Shown here piece after piece: positions 49,001-56,624 of a DNA stretch of 64,000 bases. Under the pieces are notes generated by a model that was not told the DNA's origin, did not search any database, and saw nothing but the letters and a program-made list of their open reading frames with translations. The DNA comes from Synechococcus sp. CCY 9618 (GTDB lineage Bacteria > Cyanobacteriota > Cyanobacteriia > PCC-6307 > Cyanobiaceae). Position numbers and translations under genes: made by a program. Position 1 is the first letter of the stretch. Each line of letters starts with the position of its first letter. The stretch lies in NCBI RefSeq assembly GCF_019038415.1, contig NZ_JAFKRG010000009.1:248001-312000 (forward strand). Direction: 5' to 3'.

Positions 49001-50007
49001 AGCCCCTGGGTCAGCGGGTGGAACTCTCCAGGGAACAGTTCGGCGCCCAGCTGCGGGCGCTCTACCGGCAGCTGGCACGCCTCGAGCCCCTCCAGGTGGA
49101 GAATCCCGACTCACCCTCCAGACAGCTCCATCGCGCCATCATCGGCCCGGTGGCCGAGGAACTCCAGCGTCGGGGCATCACCACCCTTGTGATCGTCGCC
49201 GACCGGGGGCTCCAGGCGCTGCCGTTTGCGGCCCTGCACGATGGCAGGAGCTACTTCGGCGACCGTTACGGCTTCGCGCTCACCCCGTCCCTGAATCTCA
49301 CATCCTTGGCCCCTCCCCGTCAGACCCGAGGGCGGGTGCTGGCGGCCGGGGCCTCCGAGTTCGACAGCCTCAGCCCCCTGCCTCTGGTGAACAAGGAACT
49401 GGCGGGGATTCCCGAAGGTGTCGGCGTCGATCGCTACCTCAACCGCTCCTTCACCCCAGCGGTCCTGCTCACCCAGGCCGCCGACAGTCGCTACGAGCGT
49501 CTGCACGTGGCCACCCATGCGGAATTCCTCCCCGGCGGGCCGGCCCAGGCCCGGATCTACACGGGCACCGGCCCGGTCAGCCTCAAGGACTTCTCCCGAC
49601 TGCGCCAGCAGCGCAGCGGCAGTCCCCTGGAGCTCTTCGTGCTCAGTGCCTGCCGCACAGCCCTGGGGGACGCCGACAGCGAAATGGGCTTCGCTGGCCT
49701 GGCCCTGCAGGCGGGGTCACGCAGCGCCATCGGAACCCTCTGGTACGTCGATGACGTCGCCACCTCCGCCTATTTCCTGCAGCTCTATCGCTATCTCGAC
49801 CAGGGCCTGCAGAAATCGGAAGCCCTCAGGGCCACCCGCCGGGCCATGGCCACTGGCACCCTCCGGCTTCAGGGCGATAAGGTCGTTTCATCCGACGGCG
49901 TTCCCCTGCTGACCGGTCTTTCTCCTTCCCAGCAACGTCGCATCGCGCGAGGAATGAACCATCCCTATTTCTGGGCTGGGGTGCAATTGATCGGAACGCC
50001 CTGGTGA
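46075..50007 (+). CDS. TpsA-type secreted protein with C-terminal CHAT (caspase-like) protease domain
   Basis: 1310 residues. A signal peptide ends near residue 42 (SAPARA-GEI). Then a TPS/filamentous-haemagglutinin N-terminal domain (about 43-330) has FHRFSAFDTRGGITGVNLD, ANLVWLSPGGIRLEGGG (the NPNGI position) and beta-helix-like GG repeats. A beta-rich region and a proline-rich pentapeptide repeat (753-787) follow. The last 350 residues form a CHAT domain: ITTLVIVADRGLQALPFAALHDG, the catalytic His1148 in VATHAEF and Cys1193 in LSACRTALGDAD. CHAT proteases are clan CD, caspase-like enzymes. Export by the divergent TpsB would place the protease on or outside the cell. DUF3307 and DUF928 genes follow. 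Confidence 0.9.
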   Translation: MVGKSGLGRYQFFLQQLRPGPWAMLVALSAALAGGSAPARAGEITATSGAKGLGSQVNGVPGGSCLSGRCAIQGGTGAGANLFHRFSAFDTRGGITGVNLDVGRYRNVILGVTHSQGSFIDRSIALSAPANLVWLSPGGIRLEGGGGFTNARHLTLSTATGLRIGDGVFDVFGTGAAAARGLTGSPDLSRSGLRTDPLTLGQLGLSAQGDLSLDGGLLTVDSGLLIDAQGGHLLLGGSRLTAPGGEVDLHGQQVMLTDSTVDVSSPGGAGGAITVAGGKVTLAATRLLASGGGGGGSVRVGGGLRGADPATLNALETTVDEASSLRADATVKGHGGQVVVYASGHARVNGDLGARGGPAGGDGGLVETSAAVLELTSTPDLAAVAGRGGTWLIDPINIEIFDPSLPPASMGSDSISRLNINNLNACLNSGCQLQLDTNQAGPQAGNIYVNAGFNKVSGTTSEIQLRADRNIFINVPGSAALAFSNTSTAGGLSVSLRHGQFSSGLQGPGAAYWQNGDIALGSGNFNITQGAANAPGALVLAGDGNPLTLRSGSLRTGSLRWEPGFASGLQIGAGGSDATLLVGVLSTSQASTIRLQGSGASSLNIASSTFLNRGLIGGSGIITVGNGAGRFSNGSGVAPAGSVILSPEGDLQIRAGQMLFGDDSQLRLDLGRNDQLTVFGDAVLGGGLLVSSPPTLNGVTGLDLVRAQQIRGGFAPGAVSLPPLVRLDGITQTTDPLLPAVFRGEALPLLPAPSPPSPSPPGLSASGPSSPRPSSPRPSAPPLSASAPEPPAAAAPTPSAPLRAAATRLLSIPDLAYQIFPGTQTSPAGSSLGGRDDGEGSDALAVNLSEADFRLEAAGSGRLPGPLTTTTSTMGADQVAIAISEGDQQRSEDVRRSLGDVGPPDDAPGSLRVDELQRLLQEASRKGDGDDERFNPAVLMVAFTEAKGSAARPSGGSPSKAANSFLDLILLSRQGEPLGQRVELSREQFGAQLRALYRQLARLEPLQVENPDSPSRQLHRAIIGPVAEELQRRGITTLVIVADRGLQALPFAALHDGRSYFGDRYGFALTPSLNLTSLAPPRQTRGRVLAAGASEFDSLSPLPLVNKELAGIPEGVGVDRYLNRSFTPAVLLTQAADSRYERLHVATHAEFLPGGPAQARIYTGTGPVSLKDFSRLRQQRSGSPLELFVLSACRTALGDADSEMGFAGLALQAGSRSAIGTLWYVDDVATSAYFLQLYRYLDQGLQKSEALRATRRAMATGTLRLQGDKVVSSDGVPLLTGLSPSQQRRIARGMNHPYFWAGVQLIGTPW
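48331..48435 (+). repeat. Seven-unit 15-bp in-frame repeat in TpsA-CHAT linker
   Basis: Seven 15-base units encode PSPPS, PSPPG, LSASG, PSSPR, PSSPR, PSAPP and LSASA (residues 753-787). Two adjacent units, PSSPR, are identical in DNA. It forms a flexible proline-rich linker between the beta-rich and CHAT parts. Confidence 0.9.
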
Positions 50008-50103
50008 GGCCATCACCCATTCCTTCATCATCTGCGTCGGCGGAGCCATCCCGATTCCCGACCCGCCCGACGCCTGCGCCCGCCCATCCCCCATCCCCTG
50101 CCA

Positions 50104-50463
50104 GTGCCTGATCTCGCAGCGTCCTTCAACGTCTTTCTGATGCTGTCGATGGCACACTTCCTCGGCGATTTCGCTCTTCAGAGCGACCGCATGGCCCGGG
50201 AGAAGTGTCCAGGTTGCGGCGTCACCCTCGGCTGGGGCTGGTGGCTCACCGCCCACGCCGCCATCCACGGATTTCTTGTGGCGGCGGTGACCCAGATGCC
50301 CCTGCTGGGTGTGGCAGAATGGCTGGTGCATCTGCTAATTGACGTAGGCAAATGCCGACGTCTCTGGAGCCTTCCCTTCGATCAGGCTCTTCACATCATC
50401 ACCAAGGCCCTCTGGGCCTGGCTGGCCATCAGCCTGGCCACCCGACCCCTCTGGCTGCAATGA
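50104..50463 (+). CDS. DUF3307-type small membrane protein
   Basis: 119 residues from GTG at 50104. The motif AHFLGDFALQSDRMAREK near residue 18 and later LTAHAAIHGFLVAAV are the DUF3307 hallmark. The protein has three or four hydrophobic segments and a conserved HLLIDVGKCR region. The function is unknown. It follows the TpsA-CHAT gene by 96 bp on the same strand and precedes the DUF928 gene by 22 bases. Confidence 0.8.
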   Translation: MPDLAASFNVFLMLSMAHFLGDFALQSDRMAREKCPGCGVTLGWGWWLTAHAAIHGFLVAAVTQMPLLGVAEWLVHLLIDVGKCRRLWSLPFDQALHIITKALWAWLAISLATRPLWLQ

Positions 50464-50485
50464 AGAAACCTCGGCTGCAGCCACG

Positions 50486-51202
50486 ATGAACACCCTTCCT
50501 CCGCCTGGCCTCCGGCCACGATCCGGCAGCGGTGCCCGGCCCCCGGGCCGCCGCGCTGCCTGCATGGTCGCCGCCGGGCTGCTCGCCTTCACCGCGCCTG
50601 GCCTCCAGGTCCCTGCGGCCCATGCCCAGAGCGATCTTCGCAAGACCTTTCCCGGACGCCGGGTGGGGGGTGGCACCAGGGACGAATGCTCCAGCCGCCT
50701 GCTGGCCCACCTGGTGCCCGCCAGCAGCGTCTTCGCCCCCGGCCAGGATCGCTACCTGGGGGTGCTTGAGGGTCCCAGTGCAAGCCCCAGCCCCCTGGAG
50801 CTCACCTTCCGTCCCCTCAGCGGCTGGGGCAGCGCGGGTGCCGCTGTCGCCACCGGCCAGCGGCGGGTCCTGCCGGCCTCCCAGCCCGGCATCACCCTGC
50901 TGACGCTCCCAGCGGTGAAGGTGCCGACGGTGTGGGAGTCGAACTACATCTGCCCGCAGGCGCCCGCCACCCCTGCCCAGACCGATCCCCTCAGCTTCGT
51001 GGCCACCGAGTCGCCTCCGGCCCTCAGCCTGCTGGTGATGGAGGCCTCCAAGGAGGATGGGGCCGTGAAGGCCGCTCTCGCCCTGCTGCAGCGCTCCTGC
51101 GGCGGGAGCGTCTCCCGTCAGGAGGCCCTCGACGCCTTCGGACTGTCTGATCTGATCACGGTCCGGTGGCCAGAGCGGATTCCGGTGCGCTGTCCCGCCT
51201 GA
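50486..51202 (+). CDS. DUF928-family exported protein
   Basis: 238 residues. A signal peptide of about 47 residues (hydrophobic AACMVAAGLLAFTAPGL then PAAHAQS) leads into the DUF928 start FPGRRVGGGTRDECSS. The body keeps the family's paired strands (LTLLTLPAVKVPTVWESNYIC-type) and ends with LQRSCGGSVSRQEALDAFGL. The function is unknown, and from memory the family is often encoded near CHAT and CHASE2 genes in cyanobacteria. Its last 47 bases overlap the convergent cyclase gene. Confidence 0.8.
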   Translation: MNTLPPPGLRPRSGSGARPPGRRAACMVAAGLLAFTAPGLQVPAAHAQSDLRKTFPGRRVGGGTRDECSSRLLAHLVPASSVFAPGQDRYLGVLEGPSASPSPLELTFRPLSGWGSAGAAVATGQRRVLPASQPGITLLTLPAVKVPTVWESNYICPQAPATPAQTDPLSFVATESPPALSLLVMEASKEDGAVKAALALLQRSCGGSVSRQEALDAFGLSDLITVRWPERIPVRCPA

Positions 51203-53108
51203 GGGAGCCGCGCAGCTCCCAGATCCGCAGCCGTTCGGCGCGGCCCTTCACGGCGATTGACCCCCAGTCGAGCCACTCCAGGGGCAGTCCCGCCGGCAGC
51301 AGATCCCGGGTGCTGGACGAGACCAGCACCCGGCAGAGGTTGGTCTGGCGCTCCTTCTGCAGGCTCTCCAGCCGCGAGGCGCAGTTCACCGCATCGCCGA
51401 TCACGGCGTATTCCAGCCGCTCAGTGCTGCCCATTGATCCCGCCAGCACGGCACCGGAATGCACCCCGATGCGCAGACCCATGGCCGGCAGTCCCTCCTG
51501 CTCGAGTTCCTGATTGAGGCGTGCCACATCGCGCTGGATGGCCAGGGCGGCGTCGACGGCGGCCTTGGCGTCGGCCTCCAGCCCGCTGCTCAGGGGGGCC
51601 CCGAAGACCGCCAGCAATCCGTCGCCGGTGAACTTGTTGACCATCCCGCCCCGCCGGGTGATCGCCGGAACGAACAGGGCCATGCCCCGGTTCAGCCAGG
51701 CCAGCAGCTCACCCGGGCTGAGGCGTTCCGACACGCTTGTGAACTGGCAGGTGTCGGACATCAGCACGGTGACCGGCAGCAGCCGACCCTCGAAGCGGCC
51801 ATCGCTGAGCAGACCATCCCGCTGGTTCCACAGCTGGCGGGCCACCGCCGGTGAGGTGGTCTGGCCGAGCAGCCGTTCGATCTGCTGGCGCTGCTTCTGG
51901 CTGGAGGCGCCCCGCCGCAGCCAGGCGGCCCCGGCCATCGTGATCAGTCCGATCAGGGGCATGCTCAGCCCGACCCAGACGAAGTTGTGGAGCAGTGCCA
52001 CGGCGCCCCCGACCATCAGGCCGGCCACCAGCCCCACCACGATCACACTGCGCCGCAGCAGGAGGAAGGCTTCCCCGAGCAGGAGGCCCAGCACCACCGC
52101 CAGCACTTCGGCCGTGCGCTCCAGCCAGCCCGGCAGGGTGCGCAGGCGGCGCGGATCGCTGGCTCGGTCGCGCTCCATCAGGGCCGCCAGGCGATGGGCG
52201 TGGATCTCCACACCGGGCACGAGTCGTTGACGAGCCCCCAGGCTGGATCGGGTCTGGGGCACCGAGAACAGATCCCGCAGGCTGGGGGCCGTGCTGCCGA
52301 TCAGCACGATGTGGCCGCGGATCTGGTCGCTGGGGATCGGCCGTCTGCCGAGCACGTCCTGGAGGCTCCAGAGGTGGAAACTGCCGAGCCGGTGGAAGGA
52401 CAGCATCTGCTGGAAGCCGGCGGCATCGAGGGCCTCGTAGCCCCCGGATTCCGGTTCCAGCCAGGGGCCGGGTTCGGTGCCCCTGTCGAGGCGCTGTCGC
52501 AGGTTGCGCTGGCCCGTGCCCACCTCCAGCAGGCGCAGGGGCAGGGAGACGGTGGCCTCGTCCTGGCCCGCCACGTGAACCAGGTCGCGACGCATGATCC
52601 CGTCGGGATCGACCACCAGGTCATTGAAGCCGCGTCGTTCCGGCGGGGTTCCCGGCACCGCACCGATGGCCTCGGCCACGTTGAAGATGGAGACGAGGCG
52701 GGGATTGCTGCGGAAGCGCTCGCGCAGGCAGCCCTGGTCGGGTCCCACGCCCTGGTCGCGGTAGATGTCGAGCCCGATTGCCACGGCCCCCCCGGCGTCG
52801 AGCCGATCGATCGCTTCACAGAGCACCTTGTCGTCGATGGGGAAGCCGTAGGTGGCCAGGTCCGATTCATCGATGCCGACGATCGTGATCGGCCTGTCCG
52901 TGCCCGGCGGCGCGGCGCGCAGGCTGGTGATCAGGTCGTAGAGCAGCAGGTTGAGGGTTTCGTTGATGGGGCTGCGCTGCAGGGCCAGCAGCAGCAGGGC
53001 GGCAGCCCCATAGGGAACCAGGGAGCGGGCCCCATCCGCCAGACGGCCGAGCCGCAGCCGGTCCCGCACGGACTTCGGGGGTGAGGCGCGGGCAGGTCCG
53101 TTGGCCAT
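51156..53108 (-). CDS. CHASE2-domain class III nucleotide cyclase
   Basis: 650 residues. An N-terminal membrane segment and a periplasmic CHASE2 sensor domain (about 60-315; TIVGIDESDLATYGFPIDD, AVAIGLDIYRD) are followed by three membrane segments (about 335-400) and a class III cyclase domain (about 435-620). Catalytic residues are intact: metal Asp in LMSDTCQF, KFTGDG with Lys and metal Asp, VIGDAVN with substrate-selecting Asp, and the transition-state Asn and Arg. Lys plus Asp at those two positions favours adenylate over guanylate cyclase. Its ATG overlaps the stop of the channel gene by one base (TGATG). The product would be expected to act on the neighbouring channel. Confidence 0.93.
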   Translation of the reverse strand: MANGPARASPPKSVRDRLRLGRLADGARSLVPYGAAALLLLALQRSPINETLNLLLYDLITSLRAAPPGTDRPITIVGIDESDLATYGFPIDDKVLCEAIDRLDAGGAVAIGLDIYRDQGVGPDQGCLRERFRSNPRLVSIFNVAEAIGAVPGTPPERRGFNDLVVDPDGIMRRDLVHVAGQDEATVSLPLRLLEVGTGQRNLRQRLDRGTEPGPWLEPESGGYEALDAAGFQQMLSFHRLGSFHLWSLQDVLGRRPIPSDQIRGHIVLIGSTAPSLRDLFSVPQTRSSLGARQRLVPGVEIHAHRLAALMERDRASDPRRLRTLPGWLERTAEVLAVVLGLLLGEAFLLLRRSVIVVGLVAGLMVGGAVALLHNFVWVGLSMPLIGLITMAGAAWLRRGASSQKQRQQIERLLGQTTSPAVARQLWNQRDGLLSDGRFEGRLLPVTVLMSDTCQFTSVSERLSPGELLAWLNRGMALFVPAITRRGGMVNKFTGDGLLAVFGAPLSSGLEADAKAAVDAALAIQRDVARLNQELEQEGLPAMGLRIGVHSGAVLAGSMGSTERLEYAVIGDAVNCASRLESLQKERQTNLCRVLVSSSTRDLLPAGLPLEWLDWGSIAVKGRAERLRIWELRGSLRRDSAPESALATGP

Positions 53109-54688
53109 CAGACTCCCTTGAAGGCGAAGAAGAGCCGTTTCATGGTGTCGAGCAGGGCATTGGAGCGTTCCGTCTGCTGTTCCCGGTCCAGGCTCTTGAG
53201 TTCGGCCTGACGCTCCTCCACCAGGGCAGCGAAACGCTCCAGCAGATCAGGGTTCTCCCCCAGCAGGCCCTTGATGCTGTCCCGGTCCACCTTCAGCAGC
53301 AGACATTCCTCGGTGGCCCGCACCGTCGCACTGCGGGGGGCGTCGAGAAACAGGGTCATCTCGCCGAACACCTCGCCGGGCCCCAGCTGGCGCACCGCCA
53401 CCGTGTGCCCCGGTTGCACCTCCTTGAGGATCTCCACCGTGCCCCGCAGCAGATGGAACATCGAGCGACCCTCGGCCCCCTCCTGCACCACCGCTTCGCC
53501 GGGGCCGTAGGAGACCAGGTGACTGCCCTCCACGAGCGTCTCCAGCTGCTCCCCGCTCAGGTCGGCGAAGATGCCCACGCTGGAGAGGGCCTGGCAGCAC
53601 AGCTGGGGGGAGGGGCGGTCGGCCTGCGGGGGGCGATCCCTGGAGCGTCGCGGCTGGATCTCGCGCACCGGGAAGGGAATGCTCTGGCCTTCCCGGGCCA
53701 GGGCGTACCAGATGTGCTCCAGCAGATCGCTGCGCAGGTCGCCGATGGCGCCGTCTCCCAGCTCCTTCTGCCACACCTGCAGCTCATAGGCGATCGAACT
53801 GTCCTGGAACTCCCTGACCCTGATGCGGGGTGCAGGTTCGCGCAGCACCCGTGGATGCTGCAGCACCACCTTCTCCAGGAGGGCCTTCGCCTGGGCAGGG
53901 GGCAGGTCGTAGTCCAGGCCGACGCTGAAGCGGTTGCTCACTGCCCCGGAGCGGCCCAGATTGCGCAGCACCTTCTCGGTGACCAGGCTGTTGGGCACCA
54001 CCACCAGGTGACCGTCCATGTTGCGGAGCATGGTGTCGCGCCAGGTCAGCCGCACCACCACGCCCCGCACGCCCTCGTCGACCTCCAGGAAATCCCCCTC
54101 GACGAAATCGTCTCCCAGCTGAAGCTCCAGACCGGAGAACAGATCCTTGAGGGATTCCTGGGCCGCCAGGCCGATGACGGCGGTCAGCACCGCGGAGGTG
54201 GTCACCAGGCCCACCAGGTCGAGCCGGGCCGACTGCCGCACCACCACCACCGTGGCCATGGCCCCGCTGCCCAGGGTGAGCAGCTGCATGAGCAGCTGGG
54301 GCGGCGGCCTCCACAGCCCCAGGTGGGCGGGCACCTCCAGCGCCGCCCAGAGGGCCATCAGAATGGCCGCATAGGTCAGCAGCAGATCGTCGGTGAGCCC
54401 CAGCCACACCCGGTAGCCGTCCGGAAGGGCCTGCAGCGGCAGGGAGCTGAGCACGGCCCAGGTCAGGACGGCGGCCAGGGGGAGCCGCATCGGCATGCCG
54501 GGCAGCTTTCTGCGCCGGCACACCCGGGCGAGCACGAGCAGTCCGGCCACGGCCACCAGGGCGACGATCCAGGTCTGGAGCAGGGCCAATGCGCACGCTT
54601 CGATGGCCCCATCCTGCCGCCGATCCTGGCCTGCGGCTTCGGGAGCGAGCAGGCTGGGAGCACTCGCTTCCGCCTGTGATGCGCCCAC
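53108..54688 (-). CDS. MscS-type channel with C-terminal cyclic-nucleotide-binding domain (bCNG-like)
   Basis: 526 residues. Five membrane segments lie at about 35-60, 73-95, 105-130, 148-170 and 178-200, the last leading into the MscS pore and beta domain (VLTAVIGLAAQESLKDLFSGLELQLGDDF, RLTWRDTMLRNMDGHLVVVPNSLV). The C-terminal cyclic-nucleotide-binding domain (about 365-500) has the phosphate cassette FGEMTLF...PRSATV with Glu and Arg intact, followed by the helix DRDSIKGLLGENPDL. This order is that of bacterial cyclic-nucleotide-gated channels of the MscS superfamily. The GTG start at 54688 overlaps the divergent SIMPL start by ten bases, so a later start is possible. It is co-translated with the cyclase gene. 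Confidence 0.92.
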   Translation of the reverse strand: MGASQAEASAPSLLAPEAAGQDRRQDGAIEACALALLQTWIVALVAVAGLLVLARVCRRRKLPGMPMRLPLAAVLTWAVLSSLPLQALPDGYRVWLGLTDDLLLTYAAILMALWAALEVPAHLGLWRPPPQLLMQLLTLGSGAMATVVVVRQSARLDLVGLVTTSAVLTAVIGLAAQESLKDLFSGLELQLGDDFVEGDFLEVDEGVRGVVVRLTWRDTMLRNMDGHLVVVPNSLVTEKVLRNLGRSGAVSNRFSVGLDYDLPPAQAKALLEKVVLQHPRVLREPAPRIRVREFQDSSIAYELQVWQKELGDGAIGDLRSDLLEHIWYALAREGQSIPFPVREIQPRRSRDRPPQADRPSPQLCCQALSSVGIFADLSGEQLETLVEGSHLVSYGPGEAVVQEGAEGRSMFHLLRGTVEILKEVQPGHTVAVRQLGPGEVFGEMTLFLDAPRSATVRATEECLLLKVDRDSIKGLLGENPDLLERFAALVEERQAELKSLDREQQTERSNALLDTMKRLFFAFKGV

Positions 54689-55383
54689 TCTCCGTGCCTC
54701 CCGTGGCCGTGCTTCTGTCCCTGGTGGCCACCGGTGCCTGGCCAGGGGCCGCCGCCGCCCAGGTGCAGCTGCGCTGCGACGGCACCCTGCTGGAAGCCCG
54801 AGGCAGCGCCGAACAGGAACGCCCCACCCGCCGGCTCGCCTTCTCCCTGTCGCTGGAGGCGGAGGCGGCCACGGCCGATGCTGCCCTCCAGACGCTTCAG
54901 GAGCGCCTGGCCGCCGTTCGCACGGCCCTGCAGGGGCAGCAGGTGGAAGAGCTGCGGGTCACCTCACCGAGCACCTGGCAGCGGCCCGCCGACCGCAACC
55001 GGCCGGCCGCGGTGATGGCCAGCCTCCAGGTCAGTGGCCGGCTGATGCCCCAGCGCCTGCAGGCCCTGATCCGGCAGGTGGGGGGCCTGGCGGGGGTGCG
55101 GCTGGCACCGGTGGGCACCGAAGCTGATCGGGCCCAGGACGCCGCGGTGCGGCGCGGGCTGCTGCGCGCCGCCTACCAGGATGCCCTCGCCCAGGCCAGG
55201 GAGGTGGCCGCTGCGGTGGGGCTCAATCAGCTCGCCCCCCTGGAGGTGCAGCTGGATGGCAATGAGCTGCGGCCGATGCTGATGCGGGCGAAGGCGGAGG
55301 ACGCCACGCCGCCCTTTGATCCCGCCGAACTGGCCCAGCCGAAGGATCGGCTCAGCCTGCTGGTGCGGTTCTGCGCCCGCTGA
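54679..55383 (+). CDS. SIMPL/DUF541-domain exported protein
   Basis: 234 residues from the ATG at 54679. The start opens a clear signal peptide (PPVAVLLSLVATGAWPGAAAA-Q). The body has the SIMPL order: LEARGSAEQERPTRRLAFSLSLEAEAATADAALQTLQ, an internal SLQVSGRL strand, and a long helix with AYQDALAQAREVAAAVGL. SIMPL proteins are periplasmic or outer-membrane associated and poorly understood. It is divergent from the channel gene, overlapping it by ten bases. Confidence 0.82.
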   Translation: MRPLSVPPVAVLLSLVATGAWPGAAAAQVQLRCDGTLLEARGSAEQERPTRRLAFSLSLEAEAATADAALQTLQERLAAVRTALQGQQVEELRVTSPSTWQRPADRNRPAAVMASLQVSGRLMPQRLQALIRQVGGLAGVRLAPVGTEADRAQDAAVRRGLLRAAYQDALAQAREVAAAVGLNQLAPLEVQLDGNELRPMLMRAKAEDATPPFDPAELAQPKDRLSLLVRFCAR

Positions 55384-55401
55384 CGGATCCCACGGCCTTT
55401 T

Positions 55402-55432
55402 GATGCGTTTCTCGGCGGTGCGGATGCGTTTC
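55402..55432. repeat. 10-bp direct repeat upstream of the FecR-like gene
   Basis: Two copies of GATGCGTTTC (55402-55411 and 55423-55432) have starts 21 bases apart, two helix turns, and lie just upstream of the FecR-like start. Such spacing could suit tandem protein binding. It may be chance. Confidence 0.35.
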
Positions 55433-55449
55433 CGGTCACGCTGAGCAGA

Positions 55450-56205
55450 ATGGGCCCGAATCGGTCCCGGAGTCTTCCGCGCATGCTCCCCCGCCGCCGC
55501 CTGCCCGGTCTGCCGGTGCTGCCGATCCTGGTGCTTCTCGTCGGTCCGCTTCCCGGGCCCCTGCCGGCGCGGGCGTCCGAGAGCGCCGTGGTGCAGGAAA
55601 TTCTCGACGGCAAGGAGCTCTACATCGACGGCAGGACCGCCCGGGTGAAGGAGAAGGCCAACGCCCCCCAGAAGCTCAGCACCCAGAACAGCCGGGGCCA
55701 GATCCGCTTCGACAGCGGCGCCGCCGGCCGCCTCAACCGCTTCTCCCAGCTGAAGCTGGGTCAGGGCTGCTTCCTGATCGAGAAGGGCCAGATCCTGGTG
55801 TCGGGCAAGCAGAGCGGCTGCACCCGCTCAGCACGGCTGAGTGTGCGGGGCACCAATTATCTGATCGACATCAACGAGGCAGGGGAGTCGGAGATCTCCG
55901 TGCTCGAAGGGTCGGTGGAGGTCGAGCCGCTGGCCGATGGGGAGCCCACCGGTCAGCCCGCCACCACGGTGGAGGCCGGCCAGAAGCTGCGGCTCTCGCC
56001 GGCGGGGGTGGTGATGGCGATTCTTGGGCTCACGGTGGGCGACTACAACGGCATCCTCGGCGGCCCCCTCTTCCAGGGGTTCCGGGTGCCGCTGCCGGCC
56101 TATGGGTCTCTGGAGGGCTACCTCCGCTCCAAGGTGCCGGGGGTGAATCTCCCCGTGCCGATCCCGGCGCCGTCCCTGCCGTTCGGTCTGCCGCGCTTCT
56201 TCTGA
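55450..56205 (+). CDS. FecR-domain exported protein
   Basis: 251 residues; the ATG at 55483 is an equally good start, directly before MLPRRR and the hydrophobic signal. After cleavage near ARAS the FecR-like beta domain runs about 48-200: VVQEILDGKELYIDGRTARVKEKA, RIRFDSGAAGRLN-type, VRGTNYLIDINEAGESEISVLEGSVEV. The C-terminal tail is proline-rich. Free-standing FecR domains without an anti-sigma helix are common in cyanobacterial periplasm. It lies 66 bp after the SIMPL gene on the same strand, and no FecI-type sigma factor is near. Confidence 0.82.
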   Translation: MGPNRSRSLPRMLPRRRLPGLPVLPILVLLVGPLPGPLPARASESAVVQEILDGKELYIDGRTARVKEKANAPQKLSTQNSRGQIRFDSGAAGRLNRFSQLKLGQGCFLIEKGQILVSGKQSGCTRSARLSVRGTNYLIDINEAGESEISVLEGSVEVEPLADGEPTGQPATTVEAGQKLRLSPAGVVMAILGLTVGDYNGILGGPLFQGFRVPLPAYGSLEGYLRSKVPGVNLPVPIPAPSLPFGLPRFF

Positions 56206-56309
56206 TCGGGGGATCGGGCCTGAGGTCGAGGGGTCGGACGCTTTTGGCCGGCGGGGGGGCCGTGACAAGGACTGGAACCTTGGAGCGACGGGACGAACGC
56301 TGCATCCCT

Positions 56310-56606
56310 GCCCAAGGTGTTGGCCCCGTATGGCCCACCCATGAGATCAACGGCTTTCTGGGCGAACTGCCCGGGTGGGGGGTGGTCGCTGGGGACCCTG
56401 TGTGCAAGGCCCGGAAGTTCCCGGATGTCAGCTCAGCCCGCCACTGGGTGCGCCATGCCGGAGCCATCCGTGAGGAGCAGGGGCACCATGCCGATGTCCC
56501 GCTGGGATGGGGTTAGGCGGAAGCCATCACCTACACCCACGATCCGGAGGGACTGACCCGCTCCGATGTGGTGCTGGCGGCGCATCGCCGGCAGCTTCCA
56601 ATGGCT
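56310..56606 (+). pseudogene. Relic of pterin-4a-carbinolamine dehydratase with in-frame TAG
   Basis: One reading frame shows the dehydratase pattern: EINGFLGELPGW, GDPVCKARKFPDVSSARHWV, EEQGHHADVPLGWG, then TAG at 56514-56516, then in the same frame AEAITYTHDPEGLTRSDVVLAAH. The parts before and after the stop are the two halves of the family's HHPD and THDxGGLT core. The start region is weak, with no good ribosome site. The enzyme recycles the pterin of aromatic hydroxylases; here the TAG should remove its end. Readthrough or a sequencing error are alternatives. Confidence 0.7.
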
Positions 56607-56624
56607 GACCCTCGTGCTGTGCCT

